A DNA stretch of 26,768 nucleotides from a virus. A program made the position numbers and the translations under genes. This document shows, piece by piece, positions 16,396-22,445 of the stretch (positions are counted from its first letter, which is position 1; the number at the start of each line of letters is the position of its first letter). The notes below the pieces were generated by a model, which saw only the letters and a list, made by a program, of their open reading frames with translations, had not been told where the DNA came from and did not search any database. The stretch is taken from the IMG/VR virus record IMGVR_UViG_3300037189_015826, positions 1-26,768 of that record. One strand, 5' to 3'.

Positions 16396-16633
16396 CCTTC
16401 ACCCCCAATCCCCACCGCTCAGCTATCTCACCAAGGCTAGTCTCGTTCTCATGCAGCCAGTCGGCTAGGCTTTCCAGCATCTCAAATCGTCCCATAAGCA
16501 CGTTCTTGTAGTCCTTCGCGTCACAGTCCTTTGCCACCTCTAATCTTCGGTCGTTGCGGCCCGACTGCTCATCAATCCAGCTCCACAGGTTCTCTGAGCT
16601 ATTGTACTTATGCTCGTTCCAGTCGCGGCTCAT
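16388..16633 (-). CDS. Small hypothetical early protein
   Basis: An 81-residue acidic protein, mostly helical (FEMLESLADWLHENETSLGEIAERWGLG at the end, residues 50-77). No membrane segment or catalytic motif is seen. It starts within ATGA at the end of the DUF551 gene, so translation is coupled, and it overlaps the following gene by 8 bases. Unknown function. Confidence 0.5.
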   Translation of the reverse strand: MSRDWNEHKYNSSENLWSWIDEQSGRNDRRLEVAKDCDAKDYKNVLMGRFEMLESLADWLHENETSLGEIAERWGLGVKDE

Positions 16634-16968
16634 GCTTCCTCCTTAGGCGGCTTAGGTAGCGCCATCCAGTGGGTGACGTCTGTGGGTTCATAGAAAGATT
16701 CGTGATCTGTTGCCCATGCAAACTTCCAATCCCAGTTGCTTGACGGTGGTTCAATTCGTTGGCAAACCTCTGGGCCGTTAATTAACACCCATTCCCCAAT
16801 CTCCGGCAACCTATCCTTCACCGAGATCCACTGCGGCGCAGCGGCTTGGTAGCCAGCTTTGTAACAATCCATGCCAACGTAGTATGAAACGTCATTTCGA
16901 GCTTTAAGCGAAACATATAGAACTGCTTGGCGATCAAGTTCCTCTGCCAACTCTTCAGGTGTTTTCAT
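16630..16968 (-). CDS. DUF551 domain protein
   Basis: The 112-residue protein shows the DUF551 signature: QWISVKDRLPEIGEWVL at residues 46-62 and THWMALPKPP near the end. This domain of unknown function is widespread in small early proteins of phages of proteobacteria. The first 45 residues form a helical N-terminal part (MKTPEELAEELDRQ). Bases coding for that start (31 bases, one mismatch) are repeated at 17245-17275, where they are followed by a stop. It overlaps the upstream gene by 14 bases and the downstream gene by 4. Confidence 0.75.
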   Translation of the reverse strand: MKTPEELAEELDRQAVLYVSLKARNDVSYYVGMDCYKAGYQAAAPQWISVKDRLPEIGEWVLINGPEVCQRIEPPSSNWDWKFAWATDHESFYEPTDVTHWMALPKPPKEEA

Positions 16969-16969
16969 T
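16939..16969. repeat. 31-base direct repeat, copy A (gene-junction linker)
   Basis: TTCCTC(T/C)GCCAACTC followed by TTCAGGTGTTTTCATT, 31 bases with one mismatch to copy B at 17245-17275. On the coding strand it holds the end of one gene (NENT-stop) and the start of the next (MKTPEELAEE). The pair flanks the gene at 16955-17239. Confidence 0.85.
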
Positions 16970-17239
16970 TTTTATTAAAGCCTCCATGCGCTTAATGCTT
17001 ATAGCTCGATGCAGCATTTCATTAGCAGTATCGCTTGAGTCTAAAGTTGCTCTTAGCGTAACAGGGAACTCAATAAGATCATCAAGTATCTTTTCATAAT
17101 CGTATATGCATGCTCTGAACATCATCTCTTTGAGTTTGTAGATCGCATTGTAAAACCTCTTTTCTGTTTCTGGGATTTGCTTTCGTCCAATCTTTGCCTG
17201 CCGCAAAGCTTCTTCCTTAAGATATTCGTATTCATTCAT
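16955..17239 (-). CDS. Hypothetical early protein between direct repeats
   Basis: A 94-residue helical, charged protein (MNEYEYLKEEALRQAK...). No domain was recognised. It lies exactly between the two copies of a 31-base repeat, and its last residues (KNENT) are the same as those of the next gene upstream because both are encoded by the repeat. This is what insertion of a gene cassette at a gene junction would leave. Its codons are more AT-rich (many AAA, ATT, AAT) than those of its neighbours, which fits later acquisition. The ATG overlaps the stop of a 12-codon remnant (ATGA). Confidence 0.55.
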   Translation of the reverse strand: MNEYEYLKEEALRQAKIGRKQIPETEKRFYNAIYKLKEMMFRACIYDYEKILDDLIEFPVTLRATLDSSDTANEMLHRAISIKRMEALIKNENT

Positions 17240-17274
17240 ATCAATTCCTCCGCCAACTCTTCAGGTGTTTTCAT
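17236..17274 (-). pseudogene. 12-codon duplicate of the DUF551 gene start
   Basis: The reading frame MKTPEELAEELI-stop copies the first 11 codons of the DUF551 gene (start at 16968) and then runs into a stop that overlaps the next ATG. It is probably a relic of the duplication that flanks the 94-residue gene. It may now serve only to couple translation between neighbours. Confidence 0.5.
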
Positions 17275-17275
17275 T
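17245..17275. repeat. 31-base direct repeat, copy B (gene-junction linker)
   Basis: Second copy of the repeat at 16939-16969, with one C/T difference. It contains the end of the 53-residue gene (KNENT-stop) and the short MKTPEELAEELI frame. Confidence 0.85.
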
Positions 17276-17422
17276 CTTATCCTCTTCCACTGGGGGCATC
17301 TTCAAATCCTCCAATGCCGCTAAGTAGCCAGAAACGTAGGCGTCGAAAACATCAAGCTTAGCGTGAGGAACCTGCTGTTCGCAGTAGTTCTTTGCCTTTG
17401 TATAAAGCGATACCTCTGTCAT
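17261..17422 (-). CDS. Small hypothetical early protein (53 aa)
   Basis: A gene shorter than 60 codons found by reading the operon by hand: MTEVSLYTKAKNYCEQ..., ending VEEDKNENT. It is soluble, with a helical middle (FDAYVSGYLAALEDL). GGGGGAA lies just before the ATG, and the ATG overlaps the stop of the upstream membrane peptide gene (ATGACA), as in most junctions of this operon. Its last 18 bases belong to the 31-base repeat. Confidence 0.55.
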   Translation of the reverse strand: MTEVSLYTKAKNYCEQQVPHAKLDVFDAYVSGYLAALEDLKMPPVEEDKNENT

Positions 17423-17550
17423 GCTTCCCCCATTACTTTTTGAATTATATTAAATACAAGCCAGGTCATTAACCCAAGGAACCCAGTAAGAGTCCCGATG
17501 AGCAGCCAAATAATCACAAACGTAGCCCTCTCTATCGTTTCAAACTTCAT
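17419..17550 (-). CDS. Membrane peptide, 43 aa
   Basis: MKFETIERAT is followed by a hydrophobic segment at 11-36 (FVIIWLLIGTLTGFLGLMTW...) and a short basic end (NIIQKVMGEA). It is a single-pass membrane protein. It overlaps both neighbours by four bases (ATGA), and GGAGG precedes the start within the end of the upstream gene. Small early membrane proteins of phages often act on host membrane functions or exclude other phages; nothing specific can be read here. Confidence 0.55.
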   Translation of the reverse strand: MKFETIERATFVIIWLLIGTLTGFLGLMTWLVFNIIQKVMGEA

Positions 17551-17750
17551 GCGTCCTCCTGCTTAACGTCTCGCGCAAACCAGTCTGCTGAGACCAACAT
17601 CTTTCTAGTCATCGCTATCGAATCTGCGATCCAGATTCCAGGGTCATTTACATAGGCAGCCGTATTGCCCTCAAGCAGAGCTGTAGCCACCGTCTTAAAC
17701 GTCCACTTGGCCTCTACATCGTAGAGCTTTGAGCGTTTCTCCTTGTTCAT
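17547..17750 (-). CDS. Small hypothetical early protein (67 aa)
   Basis: A soluble 67-residue protein (MNKEKRSKLYDVEAKWTFKT...) with the segments AAYVNDPGIWIAD and MLVSADWFARD. It starts within ATGA at the end of the upstream gene and ends within ATGA of the next. AAAGGAATAT precedes the ATG. No family was recognised. Confidence 0.5.
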   Translation of the reverse strand: MNKEKRSKLYDVEAKWTFKTVATALLEGNTAAYVNDPGIWIADSIAMTRKMLVSADWFARDVKQEDA

Positions 17751-17968
17751 ATATTCCTTTTGGTAAACGGCTTCGGCATTGGGATGTCGTACATCTCATT
17801 ACCGCCCACACGAACCTCGCTAGCATCAACGTGGATGACATCGCCCGTTTCAAACAGGTGAACCACCCAGACAGAATTGAGGTGCGGTCCGTAGTCGATA
17901 AGCACCACGGCGAACCCCTCCCCCTTAGGAGTGAGCACCCATATCGGCGGATTGAGTTGCAGCATCAT
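17747..17968 (-). CDS. Conserved small phage protein (LNPPIWV type)
   Basis: A 73-residue beta-rich protein. Its pattern (LNPPIWVLTPKGEG at 5-18, VVLIDYGPHLNSVWVV at 21-36, then FETGDVIHVDASEVR) is shared by small proteins found in early regions of many proteobacterial phages, generally without assigned function. The fold is probably a small barrel like SH3. Two ATG codons in a row (17968 and 17965) could start it; a weak GGA precedes both. Confidence 0.6.
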   Translation of the reverse strand: MMLQLNPPIWVLTPKGEGFAVVLIDYGPHLNSVWVVHLFETGDVIHVDASEVRVGGNEMYDIPMPKPFTKRNI

Positions 17969-17970
17969 CG

Positions 17971-18222
17971 CTAATTCCAGTCTGGATAGTAGACAATGCC
18001 GTTAAAGTCCCAGCCCAGTACCTCTACGGCGGTCACGCGAGGGAGCTTCGCAAGCTTCTTAGCAAGCATCGTCGGAGAATCATCTTCATTGTTACGAGCA
18101 AGGTTTTCTATGTCGGTATACAAACCAGGCTGATACTCGTACTCCAGAAGCTCATCTCTCCACACACGGATCGTATACTTTGGCGTAACAACCCTAGTCA
18201 TACTCTCTAATACTTGTTTCAT
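17971..18222 (-). CDS. Small hypothetical early protein (83 aa)
   Basis: Start taken at ATG 18222, because GGAGCGAGAT lies just before it and it overlaps the stop of the upstream 23-codon gene (ATGA). The longer in-frame reading to 18273 would run through that peptide gene. The protein (MKQVLESMTRVVTPKY...) has TIRVWRDELLEYEYQPG and ends VEVLGWDFNGIVYYPDWN. It is probably a small mixed alpha/beta protein. Unknown function. Confidence 0.5.
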   Translation of the reverse strand: MKQVLESMTRVVTPKYTIRVWRDELLEYEYQPGLYTDIENLARNNEDDSPTMLAKKLAKLPRVTAVEVLGWDFNGIVYYPDWN

Positions 18223-18290
18223 ATCTCGCTCCAATAACAGCCAAGTCCAAACCCAATTAGCAGACAGCCCCAAGCGACTAGCAGCGTCAT
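18219..18290 (-). CDS. 23-residue membrane microprotein
   Basis: MTLLVAWGCLLIGFGLGC then YWSEI: one short membrane segment and almost nothing else. It is supported by GAGGGATAGAAT before the ATG and by four-base overlaps with the genes on both sides, which preserve the coupled pattern of the operon. Single-pass peptides of this size are real in phages but easy to overpredict, so confidence is moderate. Confidence 0.42.
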   Translation of the reverse strand: MTLLVAWGCLLIGFGLGCYWSEI

Positions 18291-18529
18291 ATTCTATCCC
18301 TCAAGTTGCGTAGCTCGTTCAGATAGCTCTTAGCCCTCACCGAATCGATGTCTCGGATCGCCTTAATACAGAACAATACGAACCGATGCTTATGCTTGTA
18401 CCAAGTCTCAACTCGCTGCTCGTATGCCTTAGCGTTCTCGTTCTTGTCCCGATCCTTTGGCCCCCGTCTAAGCTGGTCCAAGGTGTACTCAATAGCAGTA
18501 AGCACCTGTCCGTATTGTTCCTTGCCCAT
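18287..18529 (-). CDS. Small basic hypothetical early protein (80 aa)
   Basis: An 80-residue helical protein with many Lys, Arg and Tyr residues (RRGPKDRDKNENAKAYEQR, then WYKHKHRFVLFCIKAIRD). It could bind nucleic acid, but no motif proves it. The ATG sits in TAATG at the end of the upstream membrane protein gene and the stop is in ATGA. Unknown. Confidence 0.5.
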   Translation of the reverse strand: MGKEQYGQVLTAIEYTLDQLRRGPKDRDKNENAKAYEQRVETWYKHKHRFVLFCIKAIRDIDSVRAKSYLNELRNLRDRI

Positions 18530-18690
18530 TATTTGACCCTCTTTACACTGTCGAGCTTTGCGTCAATGTTTGACATCTTCATCACCGCACGGGTCACTGC
18601 ATTAACCTGGCGATAATCCCGAACCGCATTAAACAAATGGTACACACCCCAAAACACCGCCGAAAAAACAACCATATCCATCACATTCAT
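18529..18690 (-). CDS. Membrane-anchored small protein, 53 aa
   Basis: MNVMDMVVFSAVFWGVYHLF forms an N-terminal membrane segment (about 5-21). A cytoplasmic helical, basic tail follows (RDYRQVNAVTRAVMK..., ending DSVKRVK). GGAGGGG four bases before the ATG is one of the strongest ribosome sites in the window. It opens the second part of the early operon after a 152-base structured gap. Too short for most gene callers. Unknown role at the inner membrane. Confidence 0.55.
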   Translation of the reverse strand: MNVMDMVVFSAVFWGVYHLFNAVRDYRQVNAVTRAVMKMSNIDAKLDSVKRVK

Positions 18691-18842
18691 AACCCCTCCA
18701 TAAAAGCCGCAGGTCTATTAAGCGACCCTCAAAGGCGCGGCGCTCCTCACACCTGTGTCGTACTGCTAAAAAGTGCCGCCCATTACTCACCTGCACTATC
18801 AGGTGAACAACTCAAGGGTAGCGGCGCACCCCGACCACGGGA
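18691..18842. other. Structured 152-base intergenic gap inside the early operon
   Basis: No credible open reading frame on either strand. It holds a perfect inverted repeat CACCTG-CACTAT-CAGGTG (18788-18805) and the left arm of a longer hairpin (18835-18856) that straddles the stop of the neighbouring gene. A GC-rich patch lies near 18735. It is the only sizeable break in an otherwise overlapping operon, so RNA processing, attenuation or an internal promoter is likely. Confidence 0.45.
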
Positions 18843-18856
18843 CTAGCTTCCCGTGG
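18835..18856 (-). terminator. Hairpin at the end of the 75-residue gene, attenuator-like
   Basis: CCACGGGA at 18835-18842 pairs perfectly with TCCCGTGG at 18849-18856 around a CTAGCT loop; the loop carries the TAG stop of the gene. There is no uridine run on either strand, so it is not a full intrinsic terminator. It may slow polymerase or protect the 3' end of the upstream mRNA. Confidence 0.35.
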
Positions 18857-19070
18857 AGCCTTTCTTCTCCACCACGGCATTCAAATCTTTAGTTGCGCTA
18901 GATTGAGGACGAGTCAGAGCTATGGTCGCTCCAAGCACCGCCCGTCTAGCCGCACCCAATACATCACTAAACTTCTCCCCCTCATCGACCACCATGCAGA
19001 CCGTAATCTCCTCGGTTTCATAGTTGCCCAGGTTAAACTTACGCCCGTACACGATCTCTTTGAGTTTCAT
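18843..19070 (-). CDS. Small conserved early protein (MKLKxIxYGRxFNLGNYE type)
   Basis: A 75-residue protein whose start MKLKEIVYGRKFNLGNYETEEI resembles small phage proteins that lie next to SSB and exonuclease genes. In those, a beta hairpin is followed by an acidic helix. AAGGAGCGAAC lies before the ATG, and the gap to the SSB-like gene is 9 bases. Likely a recombination accessory protein by position only; no activity can be inferred from residues. Confidence 0.55.
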   Translation of the reverse strand: MKLKEIVYGRKFNLGNYETEEITVCMVVDEGEKFSDVLGAARRAVLGATIALTRPQSSATKDLNAVVEKKGSTGS

Positions 19071-19079
19071 GTTCGCTCC

Positions 19080-19535
19080 TTAGAAGGGGATCTGATCGTC
19101 GTTGAATGTAAAGGTCACATCCTCAGTCTCGCTGACAGGTGTAGCCTTCTTCTCTTTCACTGGGACCGCGCTCTGCACGTTGTTGTACCCATTGGATAGA
19201 GTGACAACGAGGTTCCAGTCCCTACCTACTAGCGATTGAATGAAGGCCCACATCTTATCCCCAGTCGCCTGATGCTCTGCCGTAAACGAGTTACCGCAGC
19301 TAGACTTGAGGAACTTCACTAGCCACGACGTGTCGGCAAGCGAGGGATTAAAGAAGCTGACAACCTCAGCATCCTCAGCAGCGATGTAGTACACGAAAAG
19401 AATCTTGGTCTTCTTCTCGCCATCCTTATTGACCTGTATTGTCTTAACCTCGCGCAAGTTGCCCAAGTAAATGCCAGGCTCAATAGTCTTTCGCTCGCGC
19501 CGTGTGCGAGTCATTCCGTTAAAGGGATTGTCCAT
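19080..19535 (-). CDS. Probable single-stranded DNA-binding protein
   Basis: A 151-residue protein with a beta-rich core (YLGNLREVKTIQV, KTKILFVYYIAAED, WNLVVTLSNGY) compatible with an OB-fold. An acidic, flexible tail ends in NDDQIPF (145-151), very like the DDxIPF tip through which SSB recruits partner proteins. It overlaps the exonuclease gene by 17 bases with a TTGGAGGAAA ribosome site. It would coat single strands exposed by the exonuclease or during replication. The core is not close to E. coli SSB, so the call rests on the tail, size and context. Confidence 0.6.
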   Translation of the reverse strand: MDNPFNGMTRTRRERKTIEPGIYLGNLREVKTIQVNKDGEKKTKILFVYYIAAEDAEVVSFFNPSLADTSWLVKFLKSSCGNSFTAEHQATGDKMWAFIQSLVGRDWNLVVTLSNGYNNVQSAVPVKEKKATPVSETEDVTFTFNDDQIPF

Positions 19536-20355
19536 AAGTTTCCTCCAAGCTGTTTGTTGCGTAGTCGGGGATCGAAATGTCCTCGATTCCCTGGGTATAT
19601 CCAGGCCAGTGATTAGTCCTCAGGCACTCGGCATATACTGCCAACAACCTGTCATTCTCTTGTCTGGATAATCGGATGGTCTCATCATTGAGACGGTACA
19701 TAGCCACAGCGTAAGGGGCTTCCTTCTCAACAACGATAAACACGAAGTGATCGGCAGCTTCGCCGTTGGCCTGCATCCCAGTGAGATACCAGGCAGCCTG
19801 GCGGTGGTAGCCGTAACTGTATAACTTGCGTGGGAAACCTGACCGCGACCCGTCCTGGGTGGTCTTGATGTCAACAATAAGAGACATGCTTTCCTGATAG
19901 GCGTCTATGCGAGCTTTGCATAACACCCCCGTGGCCTTGTCGGTCCAGTCTAGGCTCAGCTCAGTATGAGCCCCTGATAGCAGTGACGCGCAGTGTGAGT
20001 TGCTCCTGACCGCTGTTGCTACATCAAGGGCCACGTGGAAATCGTCGGGCTTTAAGATCGTCTTGTCGGGATTCTGAGATACCAATTCGGCATACATCTC
20101 TCTCCCCTTTGTGGTGCGCCTATCAATATCAGGCAGGCACAGGAACCGTTCGTTGAATGTGTCAGGCTCAAGGATCGCCGTATGAATCGCTTGGCCTATA
20201 TCAAGCGCCTGAGTGCTCTCTCGCTTTGCACCTTTCTGCTCTTGCTCAAGCACCCACTTAAACTTTTGAGGGCAACTCTTCAGTAGCCCAAGCTTACTTT
20301 GATTAAGCCCAGGCATAGCCTGATAGTGAGGGAAGGGGAGATTGCTATGAATCAT
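19519..20355 (-). CDS. RecE-like PD-(D/E)XK exonuclease
   Basis: A 278-residue nuclease of the RecE/exodeoxyribonuclease VIII type. N-terminal SxLGLLKSCPQKFKW (about 20-34) and GQAIHTAILEP (54-64) are the usual entry motifs. CKARID (146-151) supplies the first catalytic Asp, VDIKT (161-165) the D-x-K pair, and YHRQAAWY (183-190) the conserved Gln/Tyr helix. It would resect double-stranded ends for recombination or replication. Start taken at ATG 20355, which overlaps the upstream stop (ATGA); a GTG at 20367 is possible. A RecT or Beta annealing protein is not seen nearby, so its partner may be the SSB-like protein or the ATPase. Confidence 0.82.
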   Translation of the reverse strand: MIHSNLPFPHYQAMPGLNQSKLGLLKSCPQKFKWVLEQEQKGAKRESTQALDIGQAIHTAILEPDTFNERFLCLPDIDRRTTKGREMYAELVSQNPDKTILKPDDFHVALDVATAVRSNSHCASLLSGAHTELSLDWTDKATGVLCKARIDAYQESMSLIVDIKTTQDGSRSGFPRKLYSYGYHRQAAWYLTGMQANGEAADHFVFIVVEKEAPYAVAMYRLNDETIRLSRQENDRLLAVYAECLRTNHWPGYTQGIEDISIPDYATNSLEETYGQSL

Positions 20356-20765
20356 AGTTGGCACCACGGACAGTTAGGCATCAATGGCTCGGCATCCTCA
20401 GGAGCGTGTACCGGCCCGCACGTTTGACACTCGACCAGCTTTGTAAAGCGGGGTGGAACTAACCCTTGCTCGCACATAAGCTTCTCCGCCAAGCGATCAA
20501 CTAAAATCTTTTCCTGCTGCTCAGGGACATCAACGGGGATCTCCTCCATCTCCGCCCTGATAATGTTTTGCGCCATATCCAACGCAATCACCCACGCCTC
20601 CTCGCGGCGACGCTTCCCAGCCTCAATAAGTTTTCCCATGTGTGTGCCCCTGTAGCCCTCAACCCTCGCCTGCATCCAAAGGTAATCCTCTGTACCCTTG
20701 AACTCAGACCACTCCTTTGTTGTCATCACACCTGAGAGGTGATTCAGTACGCCTAGTGTATCCAT
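20352..20765 (-). CDS. Hypothetical protein with C-terminal zinc ribbon
   Basis: A 137-residue protein. Residues 15-100 are helical and charged (EAGKRRREEAWVIALDMAQNII, PEQQEKILVDRLAEK). The end carries CQTC (113-116) and CPWC (132-135), a CxxC-x15-CxxC pattern typical of a zinc ribbon. The family was not recognised. Standing between the replication ATPase and the exonuclease, it may contact DNA or one of those enzymes. It overlaps the upstream gene by 13 bases, with GAGGAG ahead of the ATG. Confidence 0.55.
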   Translation of the reverse strand: MDTLGVLNHLSGVMTTKEWSEFKGTEDYLWMQARVEGYRGTHMGKLIEAGKRRREEAWVIALDMAQNIIRAEMEEIPVDVPEQQEKILVDRLAEKLMCEQGLVPPRFTKLVECQTCGPVHAPEDAEPLMPNCPWCQL

Positions 20766-20980
20766 TGTTTAGGCTCCTCCTCGCGCTCTAGTCTCCGCTC
20801 TAGTTGCAGCACCATCGTTTCGCACTGGTCCCTCGTGCCTACGAATACTGGCACCCAGTCACCCATCGATAACGGGCGATCAAAGAATCGCTTCGCATTA
20901 GTTGAAACACCCTCGCCAATACGGGCGATATGAAAGCTGCGCTGACTAACTGAATACTCAATCCACCAATCAGTTTTCAT
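20753..20980 (-). CDS. Small hypothetical protein (75 aa)
   Basis: Start taken at the ATG for MKTDWWIEYSV, since GGGAGG lies about five bases before it and it overlaps the ATPase stop (ATGA). An ATG 12 bases earlier is also possible. The protein is beta-strand-like at first (FHIARIGEG), contains DWVPVFVGTRDQC and ends in a charged helix (LERRLEREEEPKQW). No domain was recognised. Confidence 0.5.
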   Translation of the reverse strand: MKTDWWIEYSVSQRSFHIARIGEGVSTNAKRFFDRPLSMGDWVPVFVGTRDQCETMVLQLERRLEREEEPKQWIH

Positions 20981-21867
20981 CCGACCTCCCATCTGTCCCA
21001 GGCGTAGTTGACCTCGCGATAGGAGAGGTTGAGCTGACGAGCTACCTCGCGCTTTGAAAGACCCTCCTCCTTCATCTGCTGAACAAGCGACCGGCGAGTG
21101 TCCTCTAATGGTCTCCAGACCCAGCGACTAACCTTGTCCTCGCCTTCGATGTATTCAACGTGGAGGGGTAGGGCCTCGCTCTTCTTGACATCACGGGTCT
21201 TCATGTACCGCAATTCAAACTCCATCCCGTGAACAGGGCGCGTAATCTCAGGGACTCGCAACTCAATCACCGTGTCCATTAGGTTCATCTTGGTCTGCAC
21301 GCCCGCAAAGACCCCCGCCTTGTTAGTGTGTGCCACCATGATCACAGTGCGCCCGGAGTCTCGGACCATGAATAACCAGGGCATCAAGCGATTCCACATC
21401 GCCATCTCATCGTCGCGACGATCCATAGGGAACGCAGCCGACATCAAGTTGTCGATGATGATTACCTCCGCGTCTCGAATCTGCGCGTTGTAGCGCCGCA
21501 TCATTACCGGGTCGCTCATGTTCCAGAGCTGGCCGCCGCATTGGTCCTTTGAAAGCACGCGAAAGGCATCACCTCGAAGCGAGATAGGGGCCTCAGCCTC
21601 GATCATCTTCATGCGCTTCTTGGTCGTAGCTAACCCAAGCTCCCCCTCAACAAGCAGAACTTTGCGTGGTCGGCCACATTTGTGGTTTAGAAAGGAGCTC
21701 CCGGTGGCGATACTATGAGCAAGCTTCCAGGTGAAGTAGCTCTTACCTGTACCAGTTCCGCCGTAGACGATTACCAAGTTGTGGGTGCAGATAGGGGGTC
21801 CCCATAGCTGTTCAGGCTCTTCGGTTTCAAGGTCCAAGAGTTGATTAATATTCAGGGAAAGGCTCAT
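20977..21867 (-). CDS. RecA-like AAA ATPase, RepA-type helicase (or Sak4-type annealase)
   Basis: A 296-residue P-loop ATPase. Walker A is GGTGTGKS at 36-43, a conserved GEL acid follows the next strand (VLLVEGELGL), and Walker B is EVIIIDNL at about 134-141. TVIMVAHTNKAG (174-185) matches the sensor region of RepA/AAA_25 proteins. The last 35 residues are a helix-turn-helix (LSKREVARQLNLSYREVNYAW). The most likely role is a replicative helicase. Phage Sak4 proteins, which anneal single strands with SSB, share the RecA core and are an alternative given the exonuclease and SSB-like neighbours. Start ATG 21867 overlaps the upstream stop. Confidence 0.75.
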   Translation of the reverse strand: MSLSLNINQLLDLETEEPEQLWGPPICTHNLVIVYGGTGTGKSYFTWKLAHSIATGSSFLNHKCGRPRKVLLVEGELGLATTKKRMKMIEAEAPISLRGDAFRVLSKDQCGGQLWNMSDPVMMRRYNAQIRDAEVIIIDNLMSAAFPMDRRDDEMAMWNRLMPWLFMVRDSGRTVIMVAHTNKAGVFAGVQTKMNLMDTVIELRVPEITRPVHGMEFELRYMKTRDVKKSEALPLHVEYIEGEDKVSRWVWRPLEDTRRSLVQQMKEEGLSKREVARQLNLSYREVNYAWDRWEVG

Positions 21868-22190
21868 CGGCGGACCCCCGTTTGCTGAGTAGCCCGGTCG
21901 ATAACCCACGGCTTGTAGTAGCCAGCTCCATGTTGCGGGTGCTCAAAGAACTCGTACCCGTCGGCAATCTTGTACCGATGCCAGTTTAGGAGGGTGAGAT
22001 AGTGGTCCTTGTACTTCTTCCAGCGCCTCGGCCACTGGTCGGCATACGCTTCGGCCTGCTCACACAGATGAAAAGCACAAGCCTCGCCAAGCTTCTCTAT
22101 GATCTGCGCCCACTGTTGCGGCGTCATAAACACAGCGCCCGGCTCCTCTGGAAAGGGGACGGATATCTTTTCTTGAGTATCTTTAGTCAC
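21864..22190 (-). CDS. First gene of the early operon, unknown replication-associated protein
   Basis: A 108-residue protein starting with GTG at 22190; AAAGGA seven bases before it supports this. MTPQQWAQIIEKL and LCEQAEAYADQWPRRWKKYKD are followed by an aromatic segment (YLTLLNWHRYKIADGYEFF). Similar Trp/Tyr-rich helical segments are seen in small proteins encoded before phage helicase genes, so a loader or initiator-accessory role is possible. It overlaps the ATPase gene by ATGA. The dispersed motif GACTAGCAA directly abuts the start codon, so its translation or transcription may be controlled there. Confidence 0.5.
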   Translation of the reverse strand: MTKDTQEKISVPFPEEPGAVFMTPQQWAQIIEKLGEACAFHLCEQAEAYADQWPRRWKKYKDHYLTLLNWHRYKIADGYEFFEHPQHGAGYYKPWVIDRATQQTGVRR

Positions 22191-22199
22191 TTGCTAGTC
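22191..22199 (-). promoter_or_regulatory. Dispersed TTGCTAGTC motif, copy 2
   Basis: Reads GACTAGCAA immediately before the GTG start of the early operon. It forms one arm of an inverted repeat: GCTAGTCC at 22193-22200 pairs with GGAACTAGC at 22209-22217, with one bulged base. Occupation by protein or RNA would cover the ribosome site AAAGGA. Confidence 0.5.
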
Positions 22200-22424
22200 C
22201 TTTGGGTAGGAACTAGCGCCGATAATTAAAAGTCCTAAACCGACCTATAAGAGGATTAAACGCCCTAAATTGTACCGATAAGTAACGTAAACGCAATCGG
22301 TATGGCCGAATCCTGAATTATAAGCCCGTATTTTGTCCGTTAATTACCTCGGCACTAGCCTCAGTTAAAACAGATACAGCCTTAACGATTGCAGTTGTAC
22401 CAGTTATTTCGGACAGCGCAAGAC
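22200..22424. other. Early-operon control region, noncoding, AT-rich
   Basis: About 225 bases without a credible gene. On the minus strand it holds TATAAT (22322-22317), a perfect -10 hexamer, with a poor -35 (AATTAA, 17 bases upstream). Short repeated words occur: TTGTACCGATAAGTAAC and TTGTACCAGTTATTT, and CCGATAA near 22215 and 22278. It could hold the early promoter, replication origin or attP, since it lies between integrase and replication genes. No tRNA-like sequence was seen. Confidence 0.45.
22317..22322 (-). promoter_or_regulatory. Candidate -10 box of the early operon promoter
   Basis: Minus-strand TATAAT, an exact match to the sigma70 -10 consensus, about 130 bases before the first gene of the early operon and downstream of the integrase terminator. 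The -35 region is weak, which could mean activation by a phage or host factor. Confidence 0.4.
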
Positions 22425-22445
22425 TAAAAACGACATGCTAGTCGT
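22425..22445 (-). terminator. Intrinsic terminator after integrase
   Basis: In the integrase direction: ACGAC, loop TAGCAT, GTCGT, then five T. The 5-bp stem begins in the last codons and includes the TAG stop in its loop. The stem is short but the T run follows immediately, so it should separate integrase transcription from the early operon. Confidence 0.5.

Noticed and set aside
18637-18846. 69-codon plus-strand reading frame over the early-operon gap
   Set aside because: It covers the antisense of a membrane protein gene and the hairpin region, with no ribosome site and no recognisable protein pattern.
22433-22443. Sixth copy of the dispersed motif (ATGCTAGTCGT)
   Set aside because: It lacks the first T of TTGCTAGTC, coincides with the integrase stop codon, and is explained by the terminator hairpin.
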